64,000 bases of DNA from Rhodoplanes sp963712435 (GTDB taxonomy: Bacteria > Pseudomonadota > Alphaproteobacteria > Rhizobiales > Xanthobacteraceae), in the NCBI GenBank assembly GCA_963712435.1, contig CAVQIB010000003.1, forward strand, positions 620,001-684,000. The letters run 5' to 3'. The position numbers were made by a program, and so were the translations under genes. This document shows, one piece after another, positions 9,793-20,653 of this stretch. The notes under the pieces are model-generated. The model made no database searches, was not told the origin of the DNA, and saw nothing but the letters and a program-made list of their open reading frames with translations. Each line of letters starts with the position of its first letter. Positions within the stretch are counted from its first letter, which is position 1.

Positions 9793-9874
9793 CGTCCCTC
9801 GTGGCAAGGCATGCCCTCGAGCGATCGATGCGCGGATGCCGAGCGCATGCCCCGGAAGGTGGCCGCCGGGGGCG

Positions 9875-9903
9875 TTGACGCTTTCCGAGCACCCTCCTAT
9901 AAG
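9875..9903 (+). promoter_or_regulatory. Sigma-70-type promoter of rpsT
   Basis: TTGACG at 9875-9880 and TATAAG at 9898-9903 are separated by exactly 17 bp and lie 57 bp before the rpsT ATG. This is a near-consensus housekeeping promoter, fitting a ribosomal protein gene. Confidence 0.7.
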
Positions 9904-9959
9904 CGGCGCTCGCTTTGGCGGCGGAAAATGCCCGTCGAGCAACCCCAACGGAATTGATT

Positions 9960-10226
9960 ATGGCCAATACGAAATCCGCCAAGAAGGCGACGCGCAAGAT
10001 CAGCCGCCGCACGGAGGTCAACAAGACGCGCCGTTCGCGCATGCGGACCTATGTGCGCCAGGTCGAGGACGCCATCGCCGGCGGCGACAAGACGGCCGCG
10101 GCTGCCGCCCTCAAGGCGGCCGAGCCGGAACTCCTGCGCGCGGCGCAGAAAGGCGTCTTCCATAAGCGGACCGCAAGCCGGAAGGTGTCGCGCCTCACCC
10201 ATCAGGTGGCGAAGCTCGGTCAATAG
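9960..10226 (+). CDS. rpsT: 30S ribosomal protein S20
   Basis: An 88-residue primary 16S rRNA-binding protein. It begins MANTKSAKKATRKISRR and contains NKTRRSRMRTYVRQVE and the C-terminal HKRTASRKVSRLTHQV, both typical of S20. It stands alone, followed by a long gap and dnaA, which is the usual arrangement in many Hyphomicrobiales. Confidence 0.97.
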   Translation: MANTKSAKKATRKISRRTEVNKTRRSRMRTYVRQVEDAIAGGDKTAAAAALKAAEPELLRAAQKGVFHKRTASRKVSRLTHQVAKLGQ

Positions 10227-11277
10227 GCGCGAGCACCTTTGTCGCACCGCTCATCGGTGGAACCGATTTCCTAGCCACAGCGCTTGTGGCCGAGCGGCTA
10301 CAGCGGAATGTCCTATCGTTTGGTCCTCTTTGCGTTTTTGCGCATTGGGGGCTATTTTGCTATGCACACAAAAAGCTCCAATAGTTTCCGCAAGTTACCC
10401 TTTATTTTCGCGCAAAAAAATCAAAGCTAAGTGCAAGGCTTTAACGAGAAAGGCGGCGCTCGCACTTGGCATTTTGACGAAACCACGATTTTCCTACACA
10501 CGGATATGAACGATCTGTCGACCAAATTACCACAAAGGAATGTCAGCTCCCGAGGGCCGATAAAACCGGCTGCGGCTATTCAGTTGGCCATGAGTCCTCA
10601 AGCAGAACGACAACGGTGCAGCCGGGCTGGCCCGACCGGTGTCAATCATGACCCTTCCAAGGCCATTGCGGCCTCCTGGGGCCTGTGTAATTCTAAGACC
10701 TGGCTTCCGCGCTACGCGGCGGCCGTGAGGCTGAGGCTGATTTCACAAGTGTTAAGTAAAGCAGCATGCGCGCTCAACACGCGTATAGTCGCGGCGCGTG
10801 GCGGCTTAACTCCTTGTGTGCGTATCATCCGCTCTTCGAGTTATTTGCGTATTAAGTTAAGCCACGTTAGCCGGGAGGAAAAATCCGGTGAGCGATGGTC
10901 GATTACGCTTCCAGAGCTCTTCGGAATACAAGAACTTGAGGTCGAACATGAACAAGATGCGGCACGTTCTCATTCTCGCCAATTCCGATTGCGCACTGAT
11001 TGCGTCTACCGGGCCGTCCTCCTGCACCTCAAGGACACCTGCCGCTTGGCTCTCCAACAAGACGAAGGCCTTCCGTCGATCGAGAATGACGATGATGTGG
11101 CCGCTCGGAAGCTGATGGCTGCAGGCGCGCCCGGCGCTCGCCGTTGACGAGACCGCGCCGGACTAACTGAACACCCCCGAGGTTCGAGTACGTCGGCGGC
11201 GCGAACGCTTGGGCGTTCCGTCGTTCTGCGTAATGGACATGTATTTGCGCGCCGAGTGGGGCGCGAGAGGCGAAGCC
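10227..11277. other. Candidate replication origin and dnaA upstream region
   Basis: About 1 kb between rpsT and dnaA without a convincing gene. 10370-10440 is strikingly AT-rich (ACCCTTTATTTTCGCGC, then an A7 run). CTATGCACA at 10360-10368 differs by one base from the DnaA box TTATNCACA, and weaker 6-7/9 matches occur near 10490, 10528, 10685 and 10820. TTAA half-sites, possible CtrA contacts, cluster near 10752, 10806 and 10856. The position beside dnaA-dnaN-recF-gyrB supports an origin, but many alphaproteobacteria initiate near hemE instead. Confidence 0.4.
10888..11115 (+). CDS. Possible small ORF before dnaA, unknown
   Basis: A 75-codon frame starting GTG after a strong GGGAGGAA at 10873-10880, eight bases upstream. 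It reads MSDGRLRFQSSSEY and contains MNKMRHVLILANSDC. The composition is Ser/Arg/Met-rich, with no family I recognise. The good ribosome site is the only support; the region is otherwise intergenic and another frame is also open here. It may be a chance ORF. Confidence 0.2.
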   Translation: MSDGRLRFQSSSEYKNLRSNMNKMRHVLILANSDCALIASTGPSSCTSRTPAAWLSNKTKAFRRSRMTMMWPLGS

Positions 11278-12704
11278 ATGACGAACACCGATCAGGACCA
11301 ATGGTCGCGGGTCAAAGGACGTCTGCGCGCCGAGGTCGGCGAGGACATTTTTTCGAGCTGGTTTGCGCGGATGGAGTTCGAGGGCGTCGACAGCGAAACC
11401 GTGCGCCTGTCGGTTCCGACCCGCTTCCTGAAGAGCTGGATTCAATCGCACTATAACGATCGCGTGCTCGCCTGCTGGAAGGACGAACAGCCCTGCTTGC
11501 GCCGTATCGATCTGATCGTCCGCACCGGCATGTTGCGGGTGTCGCCGCCCGCGAGCAAGGCCGTGCCGATGCGCCTCAACGGCGAAGCGGGCCCGATGGC
11601 GGCGGACGAGCATCAACGGGCGCGCCTGCGCGCCGCGCATGCCGTCCGGCAACGGCTCGTTCGGCGGCTCGCCGCTCGATCCGCGCCTCTCCTTCGACAC
11701 GTTCGTGGTCGGGCGGTCCAACTCGCTCGCCCATGCCGCGGCGAAAGAGGTCGCGACGGCGGCCCGCGACAATGCGGTCATGTTCAATCCGCTCTACGTT
11801 CACGCGCAGGTCGGCCTGGGCAAGACGCACCTCCTGCAGGCGATCGCCTGGGCGGGGAATGCGGGCGAGCGCCGGCTGCTTTATCTCACCGCCGAGAAAT
11901 TCGTGTTCGGCTTCGTTTCGTCGCTGCGCACCCAGACCACGCCTCGCCTTCAAGGAATTGCTGCGCTCGACCGACGTGCTGCTGATCGACGATCTGCAGT
12001 TCCTGCAGGGCAAGTCGACCCATGCGGAGTTCTCGCATACGCTGAACGCGATGATCGACGCCGGCCGGCAGGTGGTCGTCGCCGCCGACCGGCCGCCGCT
12101 CGATCTCGAAAATCTCGACGACCGGGTGCGGTCGCGGCTTGCCGGCGGCCTCGTCGTCGAGATGAGCACGCTCGGCGAGGAGCTGCGGCTGGAAATCCTC
12201 GCGGCGCGCGTCGCCGTCGCCCGCCTCCATCATCCCGAATTCGACGTGCCGCCGGCGGTGCTGGCGCATATCGCCAAGTCGGTCGCCCACAACGGGCGCG
12301 ATCTGGAAGGCGCGCTGAACCGGCTGCTCGCCGTCAGCAAGCTGACCGGCCAGCCGATCACGCTCGAACTCGCCGAGCGCGAAATCCGCGACCTGATCCG
12401 TCCGCAGGAGCCGCGCAAGGTCAAGATCGAGGAAATTCAGCGGATCGTCGCCCGCCGCTACAATGTGAGCCGCGGCGATCTCCTCTCCTCGCGGCGCACC
12501 GCCAATGTGGTGCGGCCCCGCCAGATCGCGATGTATCTCGCCAAGACCCTCACCCTGCGCTCGCTGCCCGAGATCGGACGGCGGTTCGGCGGGCGCGACC
12601 ACACGACCGTGCTGCACGCCGTCCGCAAGATCGAGGGCCTGGTCGGCAATGACGGAGCGCTCGCCGAGGAGATCGAGGCGATCAAGCGCGAGCTGCAGGA
12701 GTAA
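11278..12704 (+). CDS. dnaA: Chromosomal replication initiator DnaA (two frame breaks)
   Basis: Opens the origin and controls initiation. Domain I is at the start (WSRVKGRLRAEVGEDIF, SSWFARMEFEGV). The AAA+ domain has Walker A VGLGKTHLLQAIAW and Walker B VLLIDDLQFLQGK. The DNA-binding domain IV has GRRFGGRDHTTVLHAVRKIE. Frame changes occur near 11625 and near 11947, where ACGCCTCGCC has one C more than the expected reading Thr-Leu-Ala. The 1427 nt span has remainder 2, matching two single-base insertions. ATG 11278 is chosen because MTNTDQDQWSRVK aligns with known starts. Confidence 0.93.
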
Positions 12705-12925
12705 CCGGCGGGAACGCAGGCGCGAAGCGCGGTCTGATCGAGCGTGCTCGGCGCGCCGCCCGCGGAAAAAGCCCACCCTTGCCGCCGCCGCCCTTGACCA
12801 GATCAATGCCGGCGCGGCACTTTTACCGGTTCCGGCGCGGGGAGGCGCCGCCGGGCGCGGCCCTCGAGAGGCGCCGCGCCCCGGATCAGCCCCGCGCCAG
12901 CCATGTCAGCCGAGCGGAGTGCCGC

Positions 12926-14045
12926 ATGAAAGTCACTGTCGAGCGGTCCGAGCTGTTGCGCTCGCTGTCGCATGTCCATCGTGTGGTCGAGCGGCGCAGC
13001 ACTATTCCGATCCTGGCCAATGTGCTTGTTCGCGCCGAGAGCGGGCAGCTCGCCTTCAAGGCGACCGATCTCGATCTCGAAATCCTCGAGGCGATCCCGG
13101 CCGATGTGCCGGCGGGCGGCGTCACGACCGTGCCCGCCCACATGTTCTACGACATCGTGCGCAAGCTCCCGGAAGGCGCGCAGGTGGTGCTCGAAGGCTC
13201 GGGCGACCGCGCCGTCCTCGTGATCCGCGCCGGGCGGTCGCGCTTCACGCTGCAGACCCTGCCCGAGAGCGATTTCCCCGATCTCGCCGCCGGCGACATG
13301 ACGCACGAATTCACGCTCCCGGCGGCCGATCTCAAGCGCCTCATCGACAAGACGCAGTTCGCTATTTCGACCGAGGAGACGCGCTATTACCTGAACGGCA
13401 TCTACCTGCACACGGCCGGCGAGGGGACGAAGGCCGTGCTGCGCGCGGTGGCGACGGACGGCCATCGGCTGGCGCAGGTGGAGCTTGCCGCGCCCGGCGG
13501 GCGCCGCCGGAATGCCGGGAATCATCATTCCGCGCAAGACCGTCGGCGAGGTGCACCGGCTGGTCGAGGATCTCGACGGGGAGATCAAGGTCGAACTGTC
13601 GGCGACCAAAATCCGGTTCACCATCGGGCCGGTGGTGCTCACCTCCAAGCTGATCGACGGCACCTTCCCCGACTATGCCCGCGTCATTCCGGTCGGCAAT
13701 GACAAGCAGCTCGAAGTGGAGAAGCGCGACTTCGAGCAGGCGGTCGATCGCGTCTCGACGGTGGCGAGCGAGCGCGGGCGCGCGGTGAAGCTGTCGCTCT
13801 CCGGCGGAAAACTCGTGCTCTCGGTGATCAACCCGGATTCCGGCAGCGCGACCGAGGAGATCGAGGTCGGCTACGACGCAGACCCGCTCGATATCGGCTT
13901 CAACTCGCGCTATCTGCTCGACATCGCCGCGCAGATCGAGGGCGACACCGCCGTCCTCAAGCTCGCCGATCCGGGCTCGCCCACCCTGATCCAGGACAAA
14001 GAGGCCAAAGGCGCGCTCTATGTGCTGATGCCGATGCGGGTGTAG
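12926..14045 (+). CDS. dnaN: DNA polymerase III beta sliding clamp (one frame break)
   Basis: Ring-shaped processivity clamp. It starts MKVTVERSELLRSLSHV and has the characteristic STIPILANVL, RYYLNGIYLH, VATDGHRLA and the C-terminal VLMPMRV. A frame change lies near 13497, where GCGCCCGGCGGG has one G more than a reading of APAGAAG. The span of 1120 nt has remainder 1, as expected for one inserted base. It follows dnaA by 221 bp, as usual. An intact gene in the organism is nearly certain because the clamp is essential. Confidence 0.95.
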
Positions 14046-14249
14046 ACCGGGGTGCAGTCCTAAGCTGGCGTAAGTCGACGCAGGCTACGAGTGAGCAGGT
14101 GTGACGGTACGCCCGCGCCGTATGCGGCTATGATGCGCGGGGTTGTTTCAGCCCCTCTCGACTTACGGGAGAGGGTGAGGCGGCTCTCACACTGCGCAGT
14201 CCTGAAGAAAACGTGCGGTCGGTCGGCTAGATGATTCATTGACTTGCGC

Positions 14250-15389
14250 GTGACCCTCGCCCCCCGCATCCGCCGCCTGACGCTCACCAATTTCCGCAGC
14301 TATCGGGCGGCGAGTTTCTCCGTCGAACGCGATCTCGTGGCGCTGGTGGGGCCGAACGGCGCGGGCAAGACGAATGTGCTCGAGGCGCTCTCGTTCCTTG
14401 CGCCGGGCCGCGGCCTGCGGCGCGCCACCCTCGACGAGGTCGCGTTCAACGAGGGCGACGGCTCCTGGGCGGTGGCGGCGGAGGTCGACGGCGCGCTTGG
14501 CCTCGCCACCCTCGGCACCGGCATCGCGCCGCCCGCCGCCGACGACGCCGTGCTCGCTCGCCAGTGCCGCATCGATCGCGAGCCGGTCGGCTCGGCCGCG
14601 GCTTTTGCCGATCATCTGCGCATCGTCTGGCTCGTTCCGGCAATGGACGGGCTGTTCCTCGGGCCCGCCTCCGAGCGCCGGCGTTTCCTCGACCGGCTGG
14701 TGCTCGCCGTGCACCCCGATCACGGCGCGCGCGTCGCCGCGCTCGAACGGGCGCTGCGCTCGCGCAACCGGCTCCTGGAGAACCCGTCGCCCGACACGCA
14801 TTGGCTCGATGCGACCGAGCGCCAGACCGCCGAACTCGCGGTCGCGGTCGCGGCGGCGCGCGCCGAGACGGTGCAACGGCTCGCCGCCGTGACCAAGAGC
14901 CGGCGCGACGACCCGTTCCCCTCCGCCGAGATCGCGCTCGACGGCTGGATGGAGGCGATGGTGCTCGCATCCCCCGCCATCGCGGTCGAAGACCGCTATC
15001 GCGCGGTGCTGCGCGAGAGCCGTGCGCGCGACGCCGCCGCCGGGCGCACGCTCGACGGGCCGCATCTCACCGACCTCGCTGTCGTCTTCGCGCCGAAGGG
15101 GATTCCCGCGCGCGAGGCCTCGACCGGCGAACAGAAGGCGCTGCTCGTCACGCTCGTGCTCGCGCATGCGAGCCTGGTCGGCGAAATGACCGGGCTTGCG
15201 CCGGTGATGCTGCTCGACGAGGCGCTCGCTCACCTCGATCCGGAGCGGCGCGCGGCGCTGTTCGATGCGCTCGCGGCGCTCCGGGCGCAGGTGTGGCTGA
15301 CCGGCGCCGACCCTGCCCTGTTCGCCGCGCTCGGCGCGGCCGCCGACCTGTTCGCGGTCGCCCCCGGACGCGTCATGCGGGCCGGGTGA
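14250..15389 (+). CDS. recF: DNA replication/repair ATPase RecF
   Basis: SMC-like ATPase that helps load RecA on gapped DNA with RecO and RecR. It is intact at 379 residues. It has the N-terminal RRLTLTNFRSYRAASF, Walker A GPNGAGKTNVLEAL, the signature STGEQKALLVTLVLAHA and Walker B VMLLDEALAHLD. A TTG six bases upstream at 14244 is an alternative start; neither has a clear ribosome site. It lies 204 bp after dnaN, in the classic origin cluster order. Confidence 0.93.
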   Translation: MTLAPRIRRLTLTNFRSYRAASFSVERDLVALVGPNGAGKTNVLEALSFLAPGRGLRRATLDEVAFNEGDGSWAVAAEVDGALGLATLGTGIAPPAADDAVLARQCRIDREPVGSAAAFADHLRIVWLVPAMDGLFLGPASERRRFLDRLVLAVHPDHGARVAALERALRSRNRLLENPSPDTHWLDATERQTAELAVAVAAARAETVQRLAAVTKSRRDDPFPSAEIALDGWMEAMVLASPAIAVEDRYRAVLRESRARDAAAGRTLDGPHLTDLAVVFAPKGIPAREASTGEQKALLVTLVLAHASLVGEMTGLAPVMLLDEALAHLDPERRAALFDALAALRAQVWLTGADPALFAALGAAADLFAVAPGRVMRAG

Positions 15390-15590
15390 CCCGCCTTGCG
15401 AGCGTCGTTCGCCGCGCCTGCGGGGCGGCTTTTCCGCGGCCGGCTTCGCGCCCCGGAAAAGCCTTGAAAAATCGTTCTGTGACAACCATTTAAGTGCCAG
15501 CACTTTGGCCTGTACCGCACCCGCATTTCATGCAACATCGATAGCCTGAAGCGGTCGGACCACCGACCCTGATTCGCACCCCCTTTTGCA

Positions 15591-18022
15591 ATGGCCGAAC
15601 CGATCAAGCAGCCCCGCTCCGATGCGTCCGACTATGGCGCCGAATCGATCAAGGTCCTCAAGGGCCTGGATGCCGTGCGCAAGCGTCCGGGCATGTATAT
15701 CGGCGACACCGATGACGGCTCCGGCCTGCATCACATGGTCTACGAGGTCGTCGACAACGCGATCGACGAGGCGCTCGCCGGCTACGCCAAGGAGGTGAGC
15801 GTCACGCTCAACCCGGACGGGTCGTGCACGGTGCGCGACGACGGCCGCGGCATTCCGACCGACATCCACCGGGGCGAGGGCGTGTCGGCCGCCGAGGTCA
15901 TCATGACCCAGCTCCATGCCGGCGGGAAATTCGACCAGAACTCCTACAAAGTGTCGGGCGGACTGCACGGCGTCGGCGTCTCCGTCGTCAACGCGCTCTC
16001 GAGCTCGCTCAAGCTCACGCATCTGGCGTGACGGGAAGGAGCACGCCATGGAGTTCCGCCATGGCGAGGCGGTTGCGCCGCTCAAGATGGTGGGCGACGC
16101 GAACGGTCGCCGCGGAACCGAAGTGACGTTCCTGCCCGCGACCGAAACCTTCACCATGACCGAGTTCGACTGGGCGACGCTGGAGCATCGCTTGCGCGAG
16201 CTCGCCTTCCTGAACTCGGGCGTGCGGATCACGCTCGCGGACAAGCGGCATGCGGTCGAGAAGCGCGAGGAGATGCTGTACAAAGGCGGCGTCGAGGCCT
16301 TCGTGCGGTATCTCGACCGCAACAAGAAGCCGCTGATCGCCCATCCGATCGTCATCAAGTCGTCGCGCGAGGGCGTCGAGGTCGAGTGCGCGCTGTGGTG
16401 GAACGACGGCTACCACGAGGCCGTGCTCTGCTTCACCAACAACATTCCGCAGCGCGACGGCGGCACCCACCTCGCCGGCTTCCGCGGGGCGCTCACCCGC
16501 CAGCTCACGAGCTATGCCGAATTCGGGCGGAGTGGCGAAGAAGGAGAAGGTCGCGCTCACCGGCGACGATTGCCGCGAGGGCTTGACCGCGGTCCTCTCG
16601 GTCAAGCTGCCCGATCCGAAATTCTCCTCCCAGACCAAGGACAAGCTCGTCTCCTCCGAGGTGCGGCCGGCGGTCGAAGGGGTGATCAACGAGCAGATGG
16701 CCGCCTGGTTCGAGGAGCATCCGAGCGAGGCGAAGGTCATCGCCGGCAAGGTGGTCGAAGCGGCCGCGGCGCGCGAGGCGGCGCGCAAGGCGCGCGAGCT
16801 GACGCGCCGCAAGGGCGCGCTCGACGTCGCCTCGCTGCCGGGAAAGCTCGCCGACTGCCAGGAGCGCGATCCGGCGAAATCGGAGCTGTTCATCGTCGAA
16901 GGCGACTCCGCCGGCGGCTCCGCCAAGCAGGGGCGCAATCGCGAGTTCCAGGCGGTGCTGCCGCTGCGCGGCAAGATCCTCAATGTCGAGCGCGCGCGCA
17001 TCGACAAGATGCTGTCGAGCCAGGAGATCGGCACCCTCATTACGGCGCTCGGAACCGGCATAAGCGAGGAGTTCAACGCCGACCGGCTGCGCTACCACAA
17101 GGTCATCATCATGACCGATGCGGACGTGGACGGCGCCCATATCCGCACGCTGCTCCTCACCTTTTTCTATCGGCAGATGCGCGAGCTGATCGAGCGCGGC
17201 TACATCTATATCGCGCAGCCGCCGCTCTATAAGGTCGCCCGCGGCAAGTCCGAGCAGTATCTCAAGGACGAGCGTGCGCTCGAAAACTACCTGATCCTTG
17301 CCGGCCTCGAAGAAACGGTGTTCCGCGTCCATTCGGGGGAAGAGCGCGCGGGTGAGGATTTGCGCCGGCTGATCGAGGAATCGCGCGCGATCCGCGCGAC
17401 GCTCGGCGGCCTGCACAGCCGTTACAATCGAATCGTGGTCGAACAGGCGGCGATTGCGGGCGTACTCAACTCATCGATCGTCGGCAATCTCGAGACGGCG
17501 GAACGCGCGGCGCAGTACATCGCCCGCCGGCTCGACGCCCTGTCGGAGGAGACCGAGCGCGGCTGGGGCGGTGACTTCGCCGAGGGCGAAGGCTTCCGCT
17601 TCGAGCGCATGGTGCGCGGCGTGAAGGAGGTGGCGATCATCGACCCGGCCCTGCTCGGCTCGGTCGAGGCGAAGAAGCTCGACGATTTCGCCGCCTCGCT
17701 TCAGCAGCTCTATCCGCGACCGGGCGTGCTCAAGCGCAAGGGCGAGGAGACGGTCATCCACGGGCCGACCGAGCTGTTCGATTCGGTGATGGCGGCCGGG
17801 CGGAAGGGCGTCACGCTGCAGCGCTACAAAGGGCTCGGCGAGATGAATCCCGACCAGTTGTGGCAGACGACCCTGGACACGAACGCCCGCTCGCTCCTGC
17901 AGGTGAAGATCAAGGAGGTCGACGAGGCCAACATCCTGTTCGACCAGCTGATGGGCGACAATGTCGATCCGCGCCGCGAATTCATTCAGGACAACGCGCT
18001 CGCCGCGAGCGTGGACGTTTGA
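15591..18022 (+). CDS. gyrB: DNA gyrase subunit B (two frame breaks)
   Basis: ATPase subunit of gyrase, which introduces negative supercoils. The GHKL domain has YEVVDNAIDEALAGY, DDGRGIPTDIH and GGLHGVGVSVVNALS. The Toprim domain has LFIVEGDSAGGSAKQGR and IIMTDADVDGAHIRT. The C-terminus is RREFIQDNALAASVDV. Breaks lie near 16019 (an extra C before ATCTGGCGTGACGG, expected IWRDGK) and near 16528 (TTCGGGCGGAGTG, one extra G, expected EFGGVAKKEK). The 2432 nt span leaves remainder 2, as two insertions predict. ATG 15591 matches homologues. Confidence 0.95.
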
Positions 18023-18675
18023 CGCTCGCTCTTGTTACGTCTGCGCGCCGTCGCGGCCGGCGTGCAGCGCAGCAGAAAAGCGCGGCTCTCGCTGCACGGC
18101 ACGCAAGAACAGCAGGTAAAAAGCTAGTATGCTGCGGGTAATGGGTTAGTAGTTAGCTATTATAGTTAATGTTATCGTGCTGCGGGTTGCCGGCCGTTTC
18201 ATGCTGCACTGCAGTCCGCCCATCGCCTACAATGTGACCTATTCAACACAGCTTTCCAGTATTCCCAATCTACGCGCTAGTACGCGCTCGACTCATTATG
18301 GTTCATCAAACATACTCGGCTTGTGTCTGCGATCTAGCTCGGGTCGGGCTGCACGGCTCTAACCGAGCTCAGACACGCAGCTCACGCTCCTCTTTGGTGG
18401 CAAACGCTCCGACTGTGCCGGACCCGTTTTGCCAAGCGCGGGGGGAGGGGTGTGGGAAGTCCTCTGAGGCGGTCTAGAACGCCTCCGGCGGGCCGATCCG
18501 CCGTCAACGAGTACATCTCGTTGACGGCGGCTGTCGTTCTCCTCTGAAATGCACGGGCAAGACCCGGAAGCCGATCGCAAGATCGCTTCCGGGTCTCCTC
18601 GTTTTCGGGGATCAGGTTTTTGGGGAGCCGCGAGGGCCGCAGAAGGCGCTTTCGCCTGCCGAGGCGCCGCCAGCG
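18023..18675. other. Intergenic region after gyrB with two strong inverted repeats
   Basis: No gene is supported. 18115-18185 is AT-rich. A perfect 14-bp inverted repeat (CCGCCGTCAACGAG, loop TACAT) lies at 18498-18530, and an imperfect one (arms GACCCGGAAGC and GCTTCCGGGTC) at 18558-18597. The latter could end transcription between the convergent gyrB and treZ, though no clear T-run follows on either strand. Confidence 0.5.
18498..18530. repeat. Perfect 14-bp inverted repeat
   Basis: Arms at 18498-18511 and 18517-18530 are exact reverse complements around a five-base loop. It lies between the convergent gyrB and treZ. It may be a bidirectional transcript end, a protein site or part of a repeat element. 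A T-run is lacking. Confidence 0.6.
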
Positions 18676-20499
18676 TCAGCGCTCGGCCGCGAGCACGAAA
18701 GCGGCGCGGCCCTGGACATGCCAGCATCCGTCCGCGTCGACCGGTTCGCGCGCGCCATCGCCGCCATAGGCGGGATGCTCGCTCGACCAGAGCAATTTCC
18801 ATTGTTTCCCGGCCGGCGGTGCGAGCAGCGGCTCGGGGATGACGCGCGGCGCCCAATCGCGGCCGAAATTGAAGACGAGCAGCCGCTCCTCGCGCTCGCC
18901 GAACAGGCGGACCAGGAACGCCTCCTCGGACAGGACGGCGCCGTCGATCCGCACGCTGGCGGCGCGCGCGAGCACCGGGTCATCGCGGCGCAAGCCGATC
19001 AGATCGCTGTGCAGGCGCACGGCCCAGGCGTTCGCCGCACGCTCCGACCAATCCATGACGCATTTGTCGAACGTCGTGGCCGCCGCGGGCGCATCGAGTT
19101 CAACGCCGGCGAGGCTCGGAAACTGCATCAGGAATTCGCGCCGCCCCTTCGCCACCGCTTGCGCGAGTTCGCTGCGATGATCGGCGAAATAGAGAAACGG
19201 CTTGGCGGACGCGAACTCCTGGCCCTGGAACAGCATCGGGGTTCCCGGCCCGAGCAGAAGGAGCGCGGTCATCGCGCGCAGCCGCGCGCGATCGGTCAGG
19301 TCGACGAGCCGCCGGCCGAAGCCTGAATTCGCAACCTGGTCGTGGTTTTCGAGAAAGGTGATGCGCTGCGTCTGGTCGATATCGAGCGCCGGCGCTCCGC
19401 GCGGCTTCTTCTGCCAGGTCGAGCGCTGGCCCTGATACAGAAATCCGTGTTTGACGCAGGCGAGAAGCTCCGCCGCCGAGCCGGTGTAATCGGAGTAATA
19501 GGCTTCGCGCCGCGCCGTCAGCGCCACATGCGACGCGTGGTGCAGATCCTCGTTCCACACGCCGTCGAGGCCGAAGCCGCGCGGCTCGGGCCGCACGAGA
19601 CGCGCGTCCTGCGGCTCGTTTTCGGCGACGACCAGCACGCTGCGCGGGCCGCCGGCGTCGCGCGCCGCGGCGGTCAGCTCGGCGATGATATTGCGCGGGG
19701 AGTTGTCGAATATCTGCTGGGTGGCGTCGAGCCGCAGCCCGTCGAAATGGAATTCGCGCACCCAATAGGCGGCGTTCTCGCGCACGAACTCCCGCACGGG
19801 AGCGGAGCCCTTGCCGTCGAAATTGACCGCGTCGCCCCATTCGTTCTCGTATTTGTCGGTGATGTAGGTGGACGAAAAAAACGGCAGGTAGTTCCCGTCC
19901 GGCCCGAAATGGTTGTAGACGACGTCGTGAATGACGCCGAGCCCGAGCCGGTGCGCCGCGTCGATGAAGGCGCGCAGATCGTCCGGCGTCCCATAAAGCC
20001 GCGTCGGCGCGAACAGCGCGACGCCGTCATACCCCCAGCCGAACCGGCCGGGGAATTCCGCGACCGGCATCATTTCGATGACGCTGACGCCGACCTCCTT
20101 CAGGAGCGGCAGCTTGTCGATCGCGGCCGCCCAAGTGCCCTCGCGCGTGAACGTGCCGACATGCATTTCGTAGACGACCTGGCCTTCGCGCCGGACGCCC
20201 CGCCACGCGGCGTCGGTCCACCGAAAGGCGGAGGGATCGGCCACGGCGCTCGGCTCGTGCGGGCCCTCCGGCTGCGCGCGCGAAGCGGGATCGGGCAGGA
20301 TGCGCGCGTCGCCATCGACGCGGTAGCCGTAGCGCGACCCCGCCCGCGCGGCGGCGACAAAGGCGCTGCGATAGCCGCCCGCTTCGGGCCGCATCGCATG
20401 CTCGACGCCGTCGACGACGAGCATGACCGCCTTCGGCAGCGGCGCCCAGACGCGGAAATGCGCGCCCCCGCCCGGCTGCAGTTCGGCGCCGATCGGCAT
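18676..20499 (-). CDS. treZ: Malto-oligosyltrehalose trehalohydrolase
   Basis: GH13 enzyme that releases trehalose from maltooligosyl trehalose made by TreY. The N-terminal domain begins MPIGAELQPGGGAHFRVWAP. The barrel shows VVYNHFGPDGNYLPFF, the nucleophile in DGLRLDATQQI, the acid/base glutamate in VVAENEPQD and the third acid in FLENHDQVAN. Length about 607 residues is full. The frame is open to 20595, but MPIGAEL at 20499 fits the family start. treY and treX are not adjacent, so the pathway must be completed elsewhere. Confidence 0.9.
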   Translation of the reverse strand: MPIGAELQPGGGAHFRVWAPLPKAVMLVVDGVEHAMRPEAGGYRSAFVAAARAGSRYGYRVDGDARILPDPASRAQPEGPHEPSAVADPSAFRWTDAAWRGVRREGQVVYEMHVGTFTREGTWAAAIDKLPLLKEVGVSVIEMMPVAEFPGRFGWGYDGVALFAPTRLYGTPDDLRAFIDAAHRLGLGVIHDVVYNHFGPDGNYLPFFSSTYITDKYENEWGDAVNFDGKGSAPVREFVRENAAYWVREFHFDGLRLDATQQIFDNSPRNIIAELTAAARDAGGPRSVLVVAENEPQDARLVRPEPRGFGLDGVWNEDLHHASHVALTARREAYYSDYTGSAAELLACVKHGFLYQGQRSTWQKKPRGAPALDIDQTQRITFLENHDQVANSGFGRRLVDLTDRARLRAMTALLLLGPGTPMLFQGQEFASAKPFLYFADHRSELAQAVAKGRREFLMQFPSLAGVELDAPAAATTFDKCVMDWSERAANAWAVRLHSDLIGLRRDDPVLARAASVRIDGAVLSEEAFLVRLFGEREERLLVFNFGRDWAPRVIPEPLLAPPAGKQWKLLWSSEHPAYGGDGAREPVDADGCWHVQGRAAFVLAAER

Positions 20500-20653
20500 G
20501 GCGCGTTGAGCGGCGTCGCGGCGGGGCGATCGTTCTTCGGAGAGATCAAGGGGGCGGGACAAGGCGCGATCCGTTTTGGGAGAACCTAAGTACAAGCGGC
20601 AATCCCACCGGCGGTTCCCGGAGCGCGAGGAATCCCGTGCCCTGCCTCTTCCA

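Noticed and set aside
10431..11147. Plus-strand 238-codon frame in the rpsT-dnaA gap
   Set aside because: No ribosome site or recognisable sequence, cysteine/arginine-rich random composition, and it lies in the likely origin region.
14187..15503. Minus-strand open frame of 438 codons over recF
   Set aside because: RecF has all Walker and signature motifs; the antisense frame is Arg/Glu-rich shadow.
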